This document shows, in pieces, positions 44,070 to 55,439 of a stretch of DNA of 64,000 bases (positions are counted from its first letter, which is position 1; each line of letters opens with the position of its first letter). Source of the stretch: Pictodentalium vernedei (Eukaryota > Mollusca > Scaphopoda > Dentaliida > Dentaliidae); contig CM062290.1 of NCBI GenBank assembly GCA_031216915.1, positions 167,729,453 to 167,793,452 on the forward strand. Direction: 5' to 3'. A program made the position numbers and the translations under genes. A model generated the notes under the pieces. The model did no database searches, had not been told where the DNA came from, and saw nothing but the letters and a program-made list of their open reading frames with translations.

Positions 44070-44204
44070 CCCCCAAGTGGGTAATCGGGATTAAGTGCCT
44101 TGTCAAATGCTCCTGGAGATAGCGACATAACGCACAGAGAAAGAATTGTGCATCTAATGACATAGCAATGTAATTTGTGATTGTTTAGGCTGCAGTACAT
44201 TACC

Positions 44205-44280
44205 TTCAAACTACTTATTTATTTTATTTATTTTTATTTTTAAGATCACATATTTTGGCACAATGGCTAAATTGTAACAA
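44205..44280 (-). mobile_element. SINE-like tail fragment
   Basis: TTATTTATTTTTATTTTTAAGATCACATATTTTGGCACAATGGC matches the tail shared by family V and the tRNA-headed SINE. The body is absent. Confidence 0.45.
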
Positions 44281-45029
44281 ATAATTGTTTAATTGAATAC
44301 CAATTTTAAATGTGGAATCATAGCTTGATTTGGAATATGCAGGGGCTTGTGTGGGGTGGGAATTGTGGTTCGACATTCTGGTGAAAAAGCATGCTGATTT
44401 GGTAGAACATAAATTATGACCTAAATTGAGGGGAACATTACAGTTTTTCTCCCCAAGGAGTCACTCTCTCCCTCAGCTGGTGTTTCAGGAGACGATGGTT
44501 CCTTGGGAAGACAATCCGCAACGTTCTCCTAAAGATGGATCATCATTTTTATAGTGACAAAATACATAAATTGAATGATATATAAAGCATATAATTTTCT
44601 GTTATTTTGTCAAGAAAACAACAATTTATACCATATTTTTCAGTCTGCGAGTGTCATAATCAGGGTTTGTATAAACCTGAGAGAACAAAATTCAGGACTT
44701 AAGCACCTTTCCAGAGAATTTTGAAGTGCTTTTCAGGATCTTCTACTTAAAATGATTTTAATCCTATTGGCACTTTACATATATATAAATGCCGGTTTAC
44801 GACTTTTATACTTAAATCTATTAAAAATCTCTCACTTCTCACCCATTTTTATGATTATGGAGGGAGGCTTTTCTGTTCCACCATAAAATAGTCCTGTAAA
44901 TAGTTGGAACTATTAATTCAACTCCTTACAATATTCTGTAGAAAAACCAATATTTTCAGCAGGGAAATTTTCAATACTGCAGTTGTAAAATTAACTAACT
45001 ACATCTTGTTTGACAGAGCTCAGTGAGTG

Positions 45030-45175
45030 ACCGCAACATGAAGATAAAGTCAAGTTTAACGAATCGTTTATAGCCATGTTGCCCATTTTAGAGGACTACC
45101 ACCTCAAGCATTGGTGAACTGGGTCCGATAAAACACAGCCTATTTACTGCTTCACTTCCAGGGGTTATTAAATGC
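45030..45175 (-). mobile_element. SINE-like family V fragment beside a TTAA-MITE piece
   Basis: GACCGCAACATGAAGATAAA to TTCACTTCCAGGGGTTATT is a family V copy lacking its tail. Directly left, CTTGTTTGACAGAGCTCAGT (about 45008-45027) is half of the 37 bp palindrome seen at 50318, so the two copies abut. Confidence 0.55.
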
Positions 45176-45256
45176 GAGGAACAGAAGAGATTTCCAAGTT
45201 AGAAAAGAGTGATGAGACAGATTATCAATGACAAGGGAAGTATTATTTTTTTCAAT

Positions 45257-45821
45257 CAGTGCTGGAAATGAACAAAATTGACGGGTGCAGTTTTAAGCTC
45301 CTGCAAAATCAGAGATGAGAGTAAATTGCACCCGTAAAATGTTGGAATATGAATTTTCAAGGGAATACTGTCACCAAACACCAGAAACCTTCACCCTTTG
45401 AACCTGAGCGGCTGCTTTTGCAGCTAGGAGCATGATACGTCATAACATCATTAAATAGGATTGCTGTTCAGTAAAAGTGTGGGGTAGACCAATCAGTATT
45501 TTCAACGTGCTGCACGTTGAAAATATTGATTGGTCTACCCCAAATAATGAATATGGACTCTTCTAATTGCTGCCATTGAACTGGCCTGGCAGATGCCACC
45601 AGTGCTGAAAGGGTTAAATGTATAAGGAATTGCTGAATTATGACAGTAACTTTCCACTGGCCAAAGAGTGCTGCTTTCTCAAAACGACACACATTTATCC
45701 TAACAGTATATTAGTGCTCCACAAAATTTTTCAACGAGCACATTTTTTTGCTCCCATAAAATAGAAAACATGAGTGCTGATGGGGGCAATTGCACTCGCA
45801 CCAGTCTCATTTCCAGGACTG
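45257..45821. mobile_element. hAT-like MITE, CAGTGCTGGAAATGA ends
   Basis: CAGTGCTGGAAATGA (45257-45271) and the complement of 45807-45821 (CAGTCCTGGAAATGA) agree at 14 of 15. The flanks TTTTCAAT and TTTTTAAC agree at 6 of 8. It encloses the TTAA MITE at 45394-45613, so the hAT-like copy is the older of the two. Confidence 0.7.
45394..45613. mobile_element. piggyBac-like MITE with GTAGACCAATC palindrome, nested
   Basis: The right TTAA (45614-45617) and left TTCA (45390-45393) flank ends CCCTTTGAACC and, as the complement, CCCTTTCAGCAC. The centre is a perfect inverted repeat (GGGGTAGACCAATCA to its complement) around about 45507. CAAATAATGAATATGGACTC is shared with the sibling at 8691-8922. 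Confidence 0.75.
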
Positions 45822-46550
45822 TTTTTAACAGACTTTTATTCAACCAATAATACCTACACATGACAGTGATCTATAGGAAGCATGCTGAGAAAGATTTGAA
45901 AGGAACAACTTCAAGTGTGGGTATTACTTCAGTTTTCAGTCAAATCAAAATTCAGTTCACAAAATAAAATTATAAAAATTCAAAGCTTCTAAGAGCACAG
46001 TTTAAAAAATACCAGTTCCCCACAATTTTTCTATGTTTATATTCACTCCATACCATGTTTCCAACAAATAATAACAGTTTTAGTTAGGTCCAACAATGAT
46101 CTGGACTAAAACTTAAATGGGAAACATCCATAATGGTTTATGGTTATGTTCGTAAGGGTATCTCATCCTCCTCCCAGCATTTGACCTATTGATCCCATCT
46201 AGCCGCATGATTCAAAGACAAACTATCAAATATTCCTGTCTTTGAAAAGAATTTTTGTTACAGTGATGCCAAACCGAGTTGCTATATTTTTATGGGAATG
46301 ACAGGAAGTCAGCCTTTTAGACTATGCCATTTCCATGCTGTATACTAGGTTATGTTCTTGTAGTTTGTAATGTTATGTTGTTGTTAATGTACTAGTATGT
46401 AATAGTCCCGAGAATCATGCCTTTTCTTCAGTTGGTCATAATGTAAAATGTGGAGATCCCCTATGAAGTCCCTTGATACAACCTTTGAGGATTCATCTTA
46501 GTTACACACCTATAGAGGGTACTGAATACAACATTTCTAATTCTTCAGCT
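45822..46550. other. Unassigned stretch
   Basis: I recognise no gene, repeat family or terminal structure here. Stops are frequent in all frames. Confidence 0.4.
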
Positions 46551-46559
46551 ACATGGTCA

Positions 46560-48550
46560 ATTCCGGCTCCCGTATGGAGCCCAAATATTAACCCAGGTTC
46601 TCGATTTGAACAAAGTTGAATCTGACCTCCCTAGAGATGTTGTATACCAAATATGAAAGCATTGTGACTGTTGGAATTGAAGAAGAAAAATTTCAAGAAA
46701 TTTCTTCATATTGCACTGAGTTAAAATTTGGGCTACCATAGCGAGCCCAAATATTAACCCAGGCTCTAGAATTAAACAAAGTTGAATCTGAACCCCCTAG
46801 AGATGTTGTATACCAAATATGAAAGCATTCTGACAGTGGATCTGAAGAAGATTTTTAAAGAAATTTCCTCATACTGCACCAAGTTAAAATTCAGGCTACC
46901 ATAGGCAGCCCAAATATTAACCAGGGAACAAATATGAACAAACTTGAATTTGACAGCCCTAGAGATGTTGTAAATCAAATATGAAAGGAATCTGACAGGT
47001 GAATCTGAAAAAGATTTTTGTAGAGATGTTGTAAATCAAATATGAAAGGAATCTGACAGGTGAATCTGAAAAAGATTTTTGAATAAATTCCTTCATATTG
47101 TACTAAGTTAAATTTCAGGTTCCCATATGGAGCCCAAATATTAACCCAGGCCCTCAAATTGAACAAACTTGAATCTGACCCCCTAGAGACGTTGTCTGCC
47201 AAATATGAATGCATTCCAACTGGTGGATCTGAAGAAGAAGATTTTTAAAGAAATTTCCTCATATTGAAACGAAGTTAAAATATGGGCTACCATAACGAGC
47301 CCAAATATATACCTAGGAACCCAATTTGAACAAACTTGAATCTGACCCCCCACCCCCTAGAGATGTTGTATACCAAATATGAAAGCATTGACTGGTGGAT
47401 CTGAAGAAGATTTTTAAAAATTATCTCCCCATATTGAACTAAGTTAAAATTTAGGCTTCCATAGGAAGCCCAAATATTACCCTAGGGACTTGGTTTGAAC
47501 AATCTTGAATCTGACCCTCATAACAATGATGTATACTAAACATTACAAGAGTCTGACTGGTGGTTCTGAAGAAGACTTTTAAATAATATTCCCCATATTG
47601 CCCCACGATAAAAACTTGGGCTCCTGTATTGAGCTCAATATGAACCAATGGGCTTTACTTTAACAAATTTGTATCTAACCCCCCTATGAATGCTGTATAC
47701 CGAATATCAAAAGATTCTGATGATTGGTTCTGGAGAAAAGATTTTTTTAACCTTTTGCAAATTTGCTGACTCAGCATTTTTTTGATGCCCTCAACAGAAC
47801 ACCCCCAACATAAAATGGCAATTTTTTTTTACCTTTCAATTCTACTGGTCCTAAGGATGCTTCATACCAAATATCAGCTCTGTTCCGTGCGGTTCGGGAA
47901 ATAAGTAAGTTATTTTATATTGGAAGATAAACTGCCAATATTGTTCTCTGTGAAAATATGATGCTTTAAATGTATTTGTATATAAATATATGCTTGTGCT
48001 GCAAATAAAGTTACAGTTACAGTATGGGCGTTTGAAAATTTTTATGTTTAGCCCCTGGAGTTCCCATGGGGATGCAGGAATTTTTTTTTTCCACGTGTCA
48101 AGTACTTATGACCCAATAATACCACATACCAAATTTGGTTCAAATCGGACCATCGGTTCAGAAACTAGAAACTTTGGGCAGGACCAAAAATCTTACCCCT
48201 CCCATTACTAAGCCAAATATTGCTTCACGAACTTCGTTTGAACAAATTTGATTCTACACCTCAAAAGGAAGCTCTATAACGGATATCAAGTCATTGTATC
48301 CACTGGTTCATGAGAAGATTTTTAAAAATATTTTGGAGCACTTTCCCTCACCCCCTCCCTATGGGGCTGGACATGTGGAGTTGAACAAAAATGCAATGCC
48401 CCTTTGGGACATCACTCACAAAAACTTTCACTTGAATTGGCCCAGTGGTTTTGGAGCAGAAGGCCAAAATATGGTGTTGATGAGCGACGGATGGACGAGG
48501 GACGGAGAGCAATGATATTAGCTCAGCTTGACTTTGTCAAGGTAAGGTAA
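46560..48550 (+). mobile_element. Helentron-like element with 7 core units of about 167 bp
   Basis: GAATCTGA-type anchors near 46618, 46785, 46947, 47171, 47338, 47508 and 47676 are mostly 162-170 bp apart. One gap is 224 bp because GAGATGTTGTAAATCAAATA and neighbours are duplicated. Units share GAGCCCAAATATTAACCCAG with the 15213 array. The conserved 3' region follows with TGCTGACTCAGCA (47764-47776). It ends in GGACGAGGGACGG and GCTTGACTTTGTCAAGGTAAG rather than GGTGAGCTA. The 5' end is not recognised. Confidence 0.65.
47900..48018 (+). mobile_element. Short insertion resembling a LINE 3' tail
   Basis: Sibling elements read from GCAGTTTTGGAGATATGGGC without a break. Here about 115 bp of A/T-rich DNA interrupts that phrase and ends in AATAAAGTTACAGTTACAG, a polyadenylation-like signal plus GTTACA repeats typical of some non-LTR retrotransposon tails. 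No reverse transcriptase sequence is present. The family is uncertain. Confidence 0.4.
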
Positions 48551-48663
48551 AAAATTTAGCAGACCAGGTATTTTATCAAAAACTGCAGAGTCCCCTATTT
48601 TTCAGCTTGAATGGAATATGAGTTTTAAATTTCAAGCACTTTCAAGGATACACACAAACCCTG

Positions 48664-49002
48664 AATATTACAAAAATAATGTAGGGAGATTACAGAAAAT
48701 GTGAAATATTTTAAAAACAAGTTATGATTAGTGGTGTGAACAATTTTCAAATTAAAACAGTCATTTTTATGAAATTTTCCAAGACCTGTATCATGTTCTC
48801 ACTGCAGACCACAAGGCTACATTCTGAAGACAATATGTTACATTTAATAATGACAAAGTAATATTAAAAAAAAGTTTCATCTGATTCTTCTATGCTCAGC
48901 AAATGCAACAGATCTGTGACAAACTTCACAAAATATTGACATGAGTTGTTAGAGTGCAGTGGTATGGTCGAAACAAAATACAATATATCCAGCCCGATAT
49001 AT
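48664..49002. other. Unassigned stretch
   Basis: No supported gene or repeat is seen between the end of the hAT-like block and the TTAA MITE at 49003. Confidence 0.35.
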
Positions 49003-49217
49003 CCCTTTACCTAACAAGACCAGAAGACAACACTTGCAGAACATTTTTAATTTTAAATTCTCCCTGTTTGCCTCAAAAAAAGCTAATGAGTGCTTACTGG
49101 AATGAGCTTAGCAAGCAGATTCTAATGAGGAGTTGAAAAACTAAAACTAGACAAATCTGTATGGCGATTTATTCGGATTGGTGGTTGCCAGACCTCGGCT
49201 TAACATTTGGTAAAGGA
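49003..49217. mobile_element. piggyBac-like MITE, CCCTTTACCTAACA family
   Basis: CCCTTTACCTAACAAGACC at the left and TAACATTTGGTAAAGGA followed by TTAA (49218-49221) at the right bound 215 bp. The centre TACTGGAATGAGCTTAGCAA is the diverged family palindrome. The left flank is ATAT instead of TTAA. Confidence 0.6.
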
Positions 49218-49224
49218 TTAAAAA

Positions 49225-49540
49225 GTAACAAATACAGTTTATAAGAATGAACTGGGGGTGTGACTGTCCCAGGTGGGCCTGCCCATACCCCCACCCCCAC
49301 TGCCATTATTCTAAGATGAAAAGGGGCATAACTCTAGCAAAAAAAAATCTGATCGAAACTAAAATCGCAGGTGCACAGGTTCCCATGGCAGTGAACATCC
49401 ATACCAAGTTTCCAAGAAATCAACCCGTAAACATCTGAGAAAATCTCGCAATGTAAGACAAAAAGGGTCATAATTGCAAGCACACAAGTTCCTATGGTAG
49501 TGAACATCCATACCAAGTTTCAAAGGAATCGACCCATTTA
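49225..49540 (+). repeat. Two tandem units, AGTGAACATCCATACCAAG type
   Basis: AGTGAACATCCATACCAAGT occurs at about 49389 and 49499, each preceded by AAGGGxCATAA and GxTxCxATGG words. The unit is about 110 bp and runs into the SINE. It is non-coding. Confidence 0.55.
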
Positions 49541-49542
49541 TT

Positions 49543-49878
49543 ATTTATTTATTTATTTATTGGTGTTTACGGTCACATACTTATGCATAATGGCTAATCG
49601 TGACCATGACAGTTTTACGGGTGGAGGAAGCCTGAGTACCCAGAGAGAACCACCGAGCATCGATAAGCAACTGTCAGCTCCTCAACAGTCCAACTCTGTT
49701 CATGCAGGGTTGCAGTGGTTGAAGACATTAGCACCATCGATGTGAAGTATGCCTTAGCACACAGCATCATCATGCCCCCATGTAGGCAACCAGGATAAAG
49801 TGCCTTGCTGAAGGACACAACGCAGATCGCCCCAGACGGAGATCGAACTCTGGACCTCTAGCACAGCAGTCCAACAGT
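49543..49878 (-). mobile_element. tRNA-headed SINE, 5'-truncated
   Basis: The (TATT)n tail with GGTGTTTACGGTCACATACT lies at the left, the shared body (GAGAGAACCACCGAGCATCG, ATGCCCCCATGTAGGCAACC) in the middle, and a B box (complement of GATCGAACTC near 49840) at the right. The match stops at CCAACAGTC, before the A box, so this copy lacks half its promoter. No clear target duplication is seen. Confidence 0.75.
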
Positions 49879-50229
49879 CAATTCATCCATATCATCCCAG
49901 AGTGCCTTTCCACGCGTGAAATTATGTATCTACAAGTACAGCTGTTGATTTCTGAAATGCCTAATGGACGTTATGTTTTTGTTGTTAGAAAAATTGAACA
50001 AACAAAGTGTAGGAAACAGAAAAAAAGTACTGTCGTAACCTCACAGTAACGTCTTGGAAATGGACCGAATATTAGAACTGAAAATTAAGCTTGAAATCTC
50101 TTTCACAAAATCTGTTTCATGGAAATGCATCTCTTATTTTTTACCCCTGGACATCCATTTTCATACAGAACTTTGGGAACTTAACACAAAATGATTTCTA
50201 TTTACAAAAATGTAATTTAAGCTTGCACC
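49879..50229. other. Unassigned stretch
   Basis: No supported gene or repeat is visible here. The 69-codon plus frame at 50091 has no recognisable feature. Confidence 0.35.
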
Positions 50230-50233
50230 TTAA

Positions 50234-50395
50234 CACTCTGCACTCTGATGTCAAAATGGCAAAGTTTTCAGCAGCAAATATTTCCCACAATACATTTTGA
50301 TAGTCAACCAAACATACCTTGTTTGACAGAGCTCAGTGAGCTCTGTCAAACAAGATATAATTGGTTAAATTCCTAGTTAAACAAGAGAAACATAG
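50234..50395. mobile_element. piggyBac-like MITE part with perfect 37 bp palindrome
   Basis: TTAA (50230-50233) and ACTCTGCACTCTGATGTC start the element, akin to CCCTCTGCACACT at 30772. Positions 50318-50354 form a perfect palindrome with 18-base arms CTTGTTTGACAGAGCTCA around one G. TTGGTTAAATTCCTAGTTAA follows. The right end is unclear. Confidence 0.6.
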
Positions 50396-50484
50396 TTTGA
50401 TTGGAGAAAATTCTGTTGCAATACCCGAGAACTAGGTGTTAAACACACTTTCAGTACCACCAGTACAACACACAAAACTAGATT

Positions 50485-50625
50485 GGTGTTTAAGATTACT
50501 TTAGCATCTCTGGCTACATCATAACCACAACACAAGTATGAAGTCAAGGTTTGCCCAACTATTTATGCCTATGCATTTTGAGGGCTGGTTACCGGGTCCT
50601 ATTTTCAAATGTCTGAACAGGACAC
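50485..50625 (-). mobile_element. SINE-like family V fragment (GCATCTCTGG subfamily)
   Basis: GATTGGTGTTTAAGATTACT, GCATCTCTGGCTACATCATA and GGTTACCGGGTCCTATTTTC match the diverged family V subfamily. The head end is missing. Confidence 0.55.
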
Positions 50626-50679
50626 TTGCCCATCAAATTTCTCTGATGACAACCAGAAAATTCTCTCACTTTTGCCTTA

Positions 50680-50836
50680 AAAAAAATACAGCTTAAGACC
50701 CCCTAATTGGAAGCTTGTTGTGCCTACTCTAATGAGGGGTCAATGCTATGTGTCTGATGAAAAATCTTTTTTCTAGTTATTCAAATTTCTTTGCAAGTGA
50801 CGTCTTCCATTCGTGGTTGGTAAAGGACTGAATTTA
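50680..50836. mobile_element. piggyBac-like MITE fragment
   Basis: CAGCTTAAGACCCCCTAATT, CTCTAATGAGGGGTCAATGC and the right end TGGTTGGTAAAGGACTGAA match the centre and right end of the CCCTTTACC family. The left end is lost. Confidence 0.45.
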
Positions 50837-51159
50837 ATTAAGAGGCTGCAATGTGTGTCTTATTTTAGCATATATACAATAAAACGTGTCTGATAAACAA
50901 ATAAATTTCCATTTCAACAAACTATATCGAAGTCAGATGAAACTTTTCTTCTTCAAAGATAAACTCCAGAATATCTAATATGCTGCAAAAGTGACATCCC
51001 ATGAGACATTTCAAACACAGGAACAAAGAATTACTTGAATATTACTAATAGATATTGTACTAGTTAGTTTTGTCAGAGATGTTGGGCCCTTTCTTGTTCA
51101 TATAACAGTATATTGAAAGCAAAGGAGAGATAAGAGCAACGTAAAGATTGTGCATATGC
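50837..51159. other. Unassigned stretch
   Basis: No supported gene or repeat is visible here. Confidence 0.35.
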
Positions 51160-51710
51160 ACAACGCTTGCAAAAAAGTGCAGACAGAACCCATTCTGTGT
51201 GGAGATCATTTCCCCATGCTGGTCTATCAGCATACCAAAGGCCAACCAAACATGATTGTTCAAACCTGAGCTACAAGGTGAAAGGTTTGTCTAAACTGAC
51301 AGAACTTAAATTTATGGCCAATAAGGGCCAAAACTCTGGCAATAAAGTGAAAATGGAATGCATCCTATACAGAGATCATTTCCCCCATGCTGATACATCA
51401 GCATACCAAAGGACAACCAAATCTGATTACCCACGCTTGTGTTACTAACTCACAGCCCAAATGTATCTATGGACGAGCTACAAGGTGAAAGGTTTCTAAA
51501 CTGAAAGAATCACTAATTTTTAAGTCCAACAAGGGGCCAAAACTTTGGCAGGAAAGTGCAAGCAGAACCTGTTCCATGATCATTTCCCACATCCTGGTCT
51601 ATCAGTATACCAAAAGACAACCAAATTTGATTATCCACAATCGAGCTACAAGGGGAAATATTTGTGTGGATGAATGCACAGATGGAGGGCTACACTTGAC
51701 TTACCAGAAT
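51160..51710 (+). repeat. Three tandem units, GATCATTTCCC type
   Basis: GATCATTTCCC (about 51208, 51375, 51579), each followed by a GCATACCAAAGGxCAACCAA phrase and GAGCTACAAGGTGAAAGG, marks three units of about 170-200 bp. The tail GATGAATGCACAGATGGAGG resembles a degraded GACGG terminus. It is non-coding. Confidence 0.6.
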
Positions 51711-51829
51711 ACTTCTTCGGATGTCAGGGCACACCCAAATTTGAAAAATAATTTAATGTTCAGGAAGCTCACAGCTTAAACTTGTGACAGTGGATTTAAC
51801 ACAATTATTTTTTGTTTGTCACATTAAAA

Positions 51830-53645
51830 AATGAAAGTGTCAATGACACTGTAGCTCAACTTGTCAAGACATGTACATGTGTAGTATGTGACACAGCAAT
51901 GACAAACATCTAGGTAATGACCTGATAACAAATGTACATATAAAGTATTGTAACGGTCTGTACATAAATACTGGCCGTAGCCTGTAACAAATGTATAGGT
52001 AAAGTATTGTAAAGGTGGGTGACAGTCAGATGCTAAATAGAAAAGAAAACTTTGAGTTCCAGAGTGGGTCTGACTGAACCCCAAAATATTTGTTCTCATA
52101 GCAGTGATAACAAAGGCACCTCAAAACACACTCATTCCTGTCCCAAGGCAAAAACAAAGGTACCCAAGAAGTTTCGTGAAGATCAGTTCATAAATACGAG
52201 CTGTATAGAAGTTGTGACAAAAAACTGATTGGACCTAATTTCGGTACAAAATGGCCACTGGCAGCCATATTGAATTTTGGACCACACTCAGAAACACTCG
52301 TTCTCGTCCCAAGGTGACAACAAAGGTACCCAGGAAGTTTCGTAAAGATCGGTTCATAAATATGAGCTGTGACAAAAAAACGTATTGACATGTGCACTTA
52401 CAGTGTATAAGTAGCACTAAATAAATCAAAATTCATCTAATTTGCATAATTTCTGCACGAGAAAAAAACCCGTACTATATGTGATGTATTCCATTTTACT
52501 AAACATTCATACAAAAATTTATTCAAATCAGAACTTTCATACAGAAGTTCTGTACAAAAAACTGATTGCACTAATTTTGGTACAAAAAGGTTGCTGGCGG
52601 CCATCGTGAATTTTGGACCGCACCCCAAAACACTCGTTCTCATCCCACGGTGATAACAAAGGTACCCAAGAAGTTTCGTAAAGATCGGTTCATAAATATG
52701 ACCTCTAGTCTGAGGCGTATAGAAGTTGTGTACAAAAAACTGATTGGACCTAATTTTGGTACAAAATGGCCACTGGCAGCAATCTTGAATTTTGGACAGC
52801 ACCCAGAAACACTCGTTCTCATCCCAAGGTGATAACAAAGGTACCCAAGAAGTTTTGTGAAGATCGGTTCATAAATACAGACTCTAGCCCGAGCCATATT
52901 GACATGTGCACTTACTGCGTATAAGTAGCACTGAATAAATCAAAGTTCATCTAATTTGCATAATTTTTGCACGAGAAAAAAAAACCTGAATTATATGTGA
53001 TGTATTCCATGTTACTAAACATTGATACAGACATTTATTCGAATCCAGAACTTTCATACAAAAGTTCTGTACAAAAAACTGATTGCACCTAATTTTGTAC
53101 AAAATGGTTGCCATCGGCCAACTTGAATTTCGGACCGCACCCAAAAAACACTCGTTCTCGTCCCACGGTGATACCAAAAGTATCCAAGAAGTTTCGTAAA
53201 GGTCGGTTTATAAATACGGCCTCTAGCCCGAGCCATATTGGCATTTGCACTTACAGTGGTGAAAGTAACACTAAATACATCAAGGTTAGTCTAATTTGCA
53301 TAATTTACGTACGAGAAAAGAACCTGTATTATGTGATGTATCCCATGGTACTAACCATTCATACAAAAATTATTCAAATCAGCGCTTTCATATGGAAGTT
53401 CTGTACAAAAAAACAGATTTCTGCATCGTCGGTACAAAATGGCGGCTGGCGGCCAACTTGAATTTCGGATCAGACCCATGAAAAACTCGTTCTCGTCCCA
53501 CAGTCATAACAAAGATACCCAAGAAGTTTTCATAAAGATCGGTTCATAAATACGGCCTCCAGCCCGAGTCGTATTCAATTGTAGACGGACGACGGACGAC
53601 TGGCCATGGCATAAGCTCATGGCTTTGCCAAAGTTGAGCTAAAAA
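51830..53645 (+). mobile_element. Helentron-like array element, GTAGCTCAACTT family, copy 2
   Basis: The 5' end GTGTCAATGACACTGTAGCT matches copy 1 at 25515. GTAGCTCAACTT is mirrored by the 3' AAGTTGAGCTAAA at about 53632-53644. Units carry AAAATGGCCACTGGCAGCCA, CACTCGTTCTC, GATAACAAAGGTACCCA and CTAATTTGCATAAT (exact octamer ATTTGCAT at 52440, 52954 and 53294). GACGGACGACGGACGAC (about 53583) and the hairpin GCTCATGGCTTTGCCAAAG precede the end. Frames of 60-130 codons recur with the units and are not genes. Confidence 0.7.
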
Positions 53646-54363
53646 ATTGTGTTTTCATGTACCACCTCCAGTAGTCTTACAGGAAATGCTCTAATTTTCC
53701 CAGACTAATTTCTCCCACTAATATGTTACATCATAATAACAATAGGTTTCACATGCACAGCAGCAACAAAACTATACATACAGACAAGGCCTCTACCAAC
53801 ACACCTACAAGGAAGCAGAGTCACTTGCTGCCTGTACAACAAGATATTCAGGCGAAAAGAATATTTAAAGAAACATCTACCTTGGAAATGCCACAAGCAG
53901 CCCAACAAAAGCAGTCAGAATAGCAACCAGGCATTAACAGACAGACATTCTAAGCCTACCCATAACAAGAGATCATCGGGGAACAGAATAACGCATATAC
54001 TGATGTAGCTACACAAACTAGCCCATCCAACATCCAGAGACGGCGAAGAAACATCCACTTGAAATATAGTGAACCAGGAGAATGCCCCCCCCCCCCCCCA
54101 AATCCACCCCACATATAGCATAGCATCTCATAAAGACAACACACTGTCTGGTGTAAACATTACATCATTGTACAACATAGGAAAAGTGCTTAAATATGCT
54201 GCTCAAGTTCTACACATCAATGACTATACTCAATTGTGAAACGACATGAACGAAAACCATTGGTGATCATTTTAAAGAATAAAAACCACATATATGGTAA
54301 TTTAACTTTATTTTTTACAATGGTGTTACACAACAAACAAGAGCAATGCTAAAGCGTGTGCTA
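53646..54363. other. Unassigned, C/A-rich, with 15-base poly(C)
   Basis: A 66-codon frame (53723-53923) rich in Gln, Thr and Lys has no recognised domain. A 15-base poly(C) run is at 54085-54099. No repeat family is identified. Confidence 0.35.
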
Positions 54364-55439
54364 ATAATGCCCCCGAAGGTAGCCAAGTCGTACTCACATG
54401 TGGATAATCAGAAAACAGCTTCACTGCTGCTACATTGCAGAACAACAGTAAGGAATGGCAAAGTGTCAATAAAATTATTATTACTTATATTTTGTTAATA
54501 TGTTTTGTAACAACAGACAACAGCTTCACTGCTGCTACATTGCAAAACAGCACTAAGGAGTCAGTAATAGAGAAAAAGTTATAAAAATAATTGCAGATGA
54601 CTTGAATGATGCCATGTTGAATAATAACTGAAAGAGGCAAAAGTAGGAATAGTACATACCTTTGTTAAAAATTCTCAAACCAGTGAAAAAGTAGAAGTGG
54701 TCTTGCATCTTTTCCAAGTGAAAAATGGGGCATAACTGCATCAAAAATTGCCGAGTCAAACCTCAAATTGAAACCGGCCTGTACTTTGACATGAGTAATC
54801 AGCATGTAAAATTTGAAACTCATCAGTTCAGCCAAACAATTTTAATTGGTAGGAAACCAAAAAATCATCAATTTTCAAAGTAAATAAGGGACATAACTCC
54901 AGTAAGATTTGTCGGACAAAACCCTAGGTACAAGCTGCCCTATCACCATACCAAAGAACATTAAAATCCGACAACTGATGTTCGAGTTATAATACAAAAT
55001 GTTTGTACGGACGGACGGAAAAAGTAAACAAGAGGCCCCACGGGGCCTGAGGGCGCTCACCTGATACTGGCCGAGTCATATCACCAAAATAGCAAGTACT
55101 GATAAAACTAAACCTGCATATGAAATTTCGTTGAAATTGGGAGAAAAAAAATCATGGCTGAAGCAGCCATGCTACCATTGGCGGATTTGAAGTCAAACTT
55201 TAGGAAAAGTAGTCATGGTTGAAACAAAAAAAAAAACAACTTGCATATCAAATTTCATCAAGTGGGCAAAATATATACACATTTAAAATGTACTTGCTGA
55301 TCTAAACACTCGCAGTCATAACAGTGTCCTACATGCCTGAAATATCATATTACATTCACCACACAAAGACAATTTCTTTCAGCGTATTATTGTCTTTTTC
55401 ATCCAAATGTGGTATAACAAAAATAAGATAAAACAACTT

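Larger units (their letters stand above)
42466..44160 (-). mobile_element. SINE (shared body), split by an LTR insertion
   Basis: The left part (42466-42682) reads from GGGGTTTAACAACAC through GACAGTTTTACGGGTGGAAG to CAACTGTGCCCCC. The right part (44075-44160) continues with AAGTGGGTAATCGGGATTAA and AAGTGCCTTGTC. The two halves join cleanly on comparison with the SINEs at 19463 and 49543. The head beyond GCGACATAACGCACAG is lost or diverged. Everything between is the LTR. Confidence 0.8.
44661..48663. mobile_element. Possible hAT-like element enlarged by insertions
   Basis: CAGGGTTTGTATAAACC (44661) and the complement of the right end, CAGGGTTTGTGTGTATCC, share CAGGGTTTGT. Both ends have CAAGCACTTTxCA-like subterminal words akin to the 19959 hAT family. 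The 4 kb between them is mostly other elements. The flanking octamers do not match, so the pairing may be coincidental. Confidence 0.35.

Noticed and set aside
44661-48663. Firm call of a 4 kb hAT element from matching CAGGGTTTGT ends
   Set aside because: Only ten bases match and the flanking octamers do not agree. It is kept as a low-confidence feature rather than a finding.
52437-53461. Frames of 60-133 codons with GxFVTKL and TSVLGCGPKF-like phrases
   Set aside because: The same peptide phrases recur at 26000-27200 because the DNA units repeat. Stops break each unit differently, so these are not coding.
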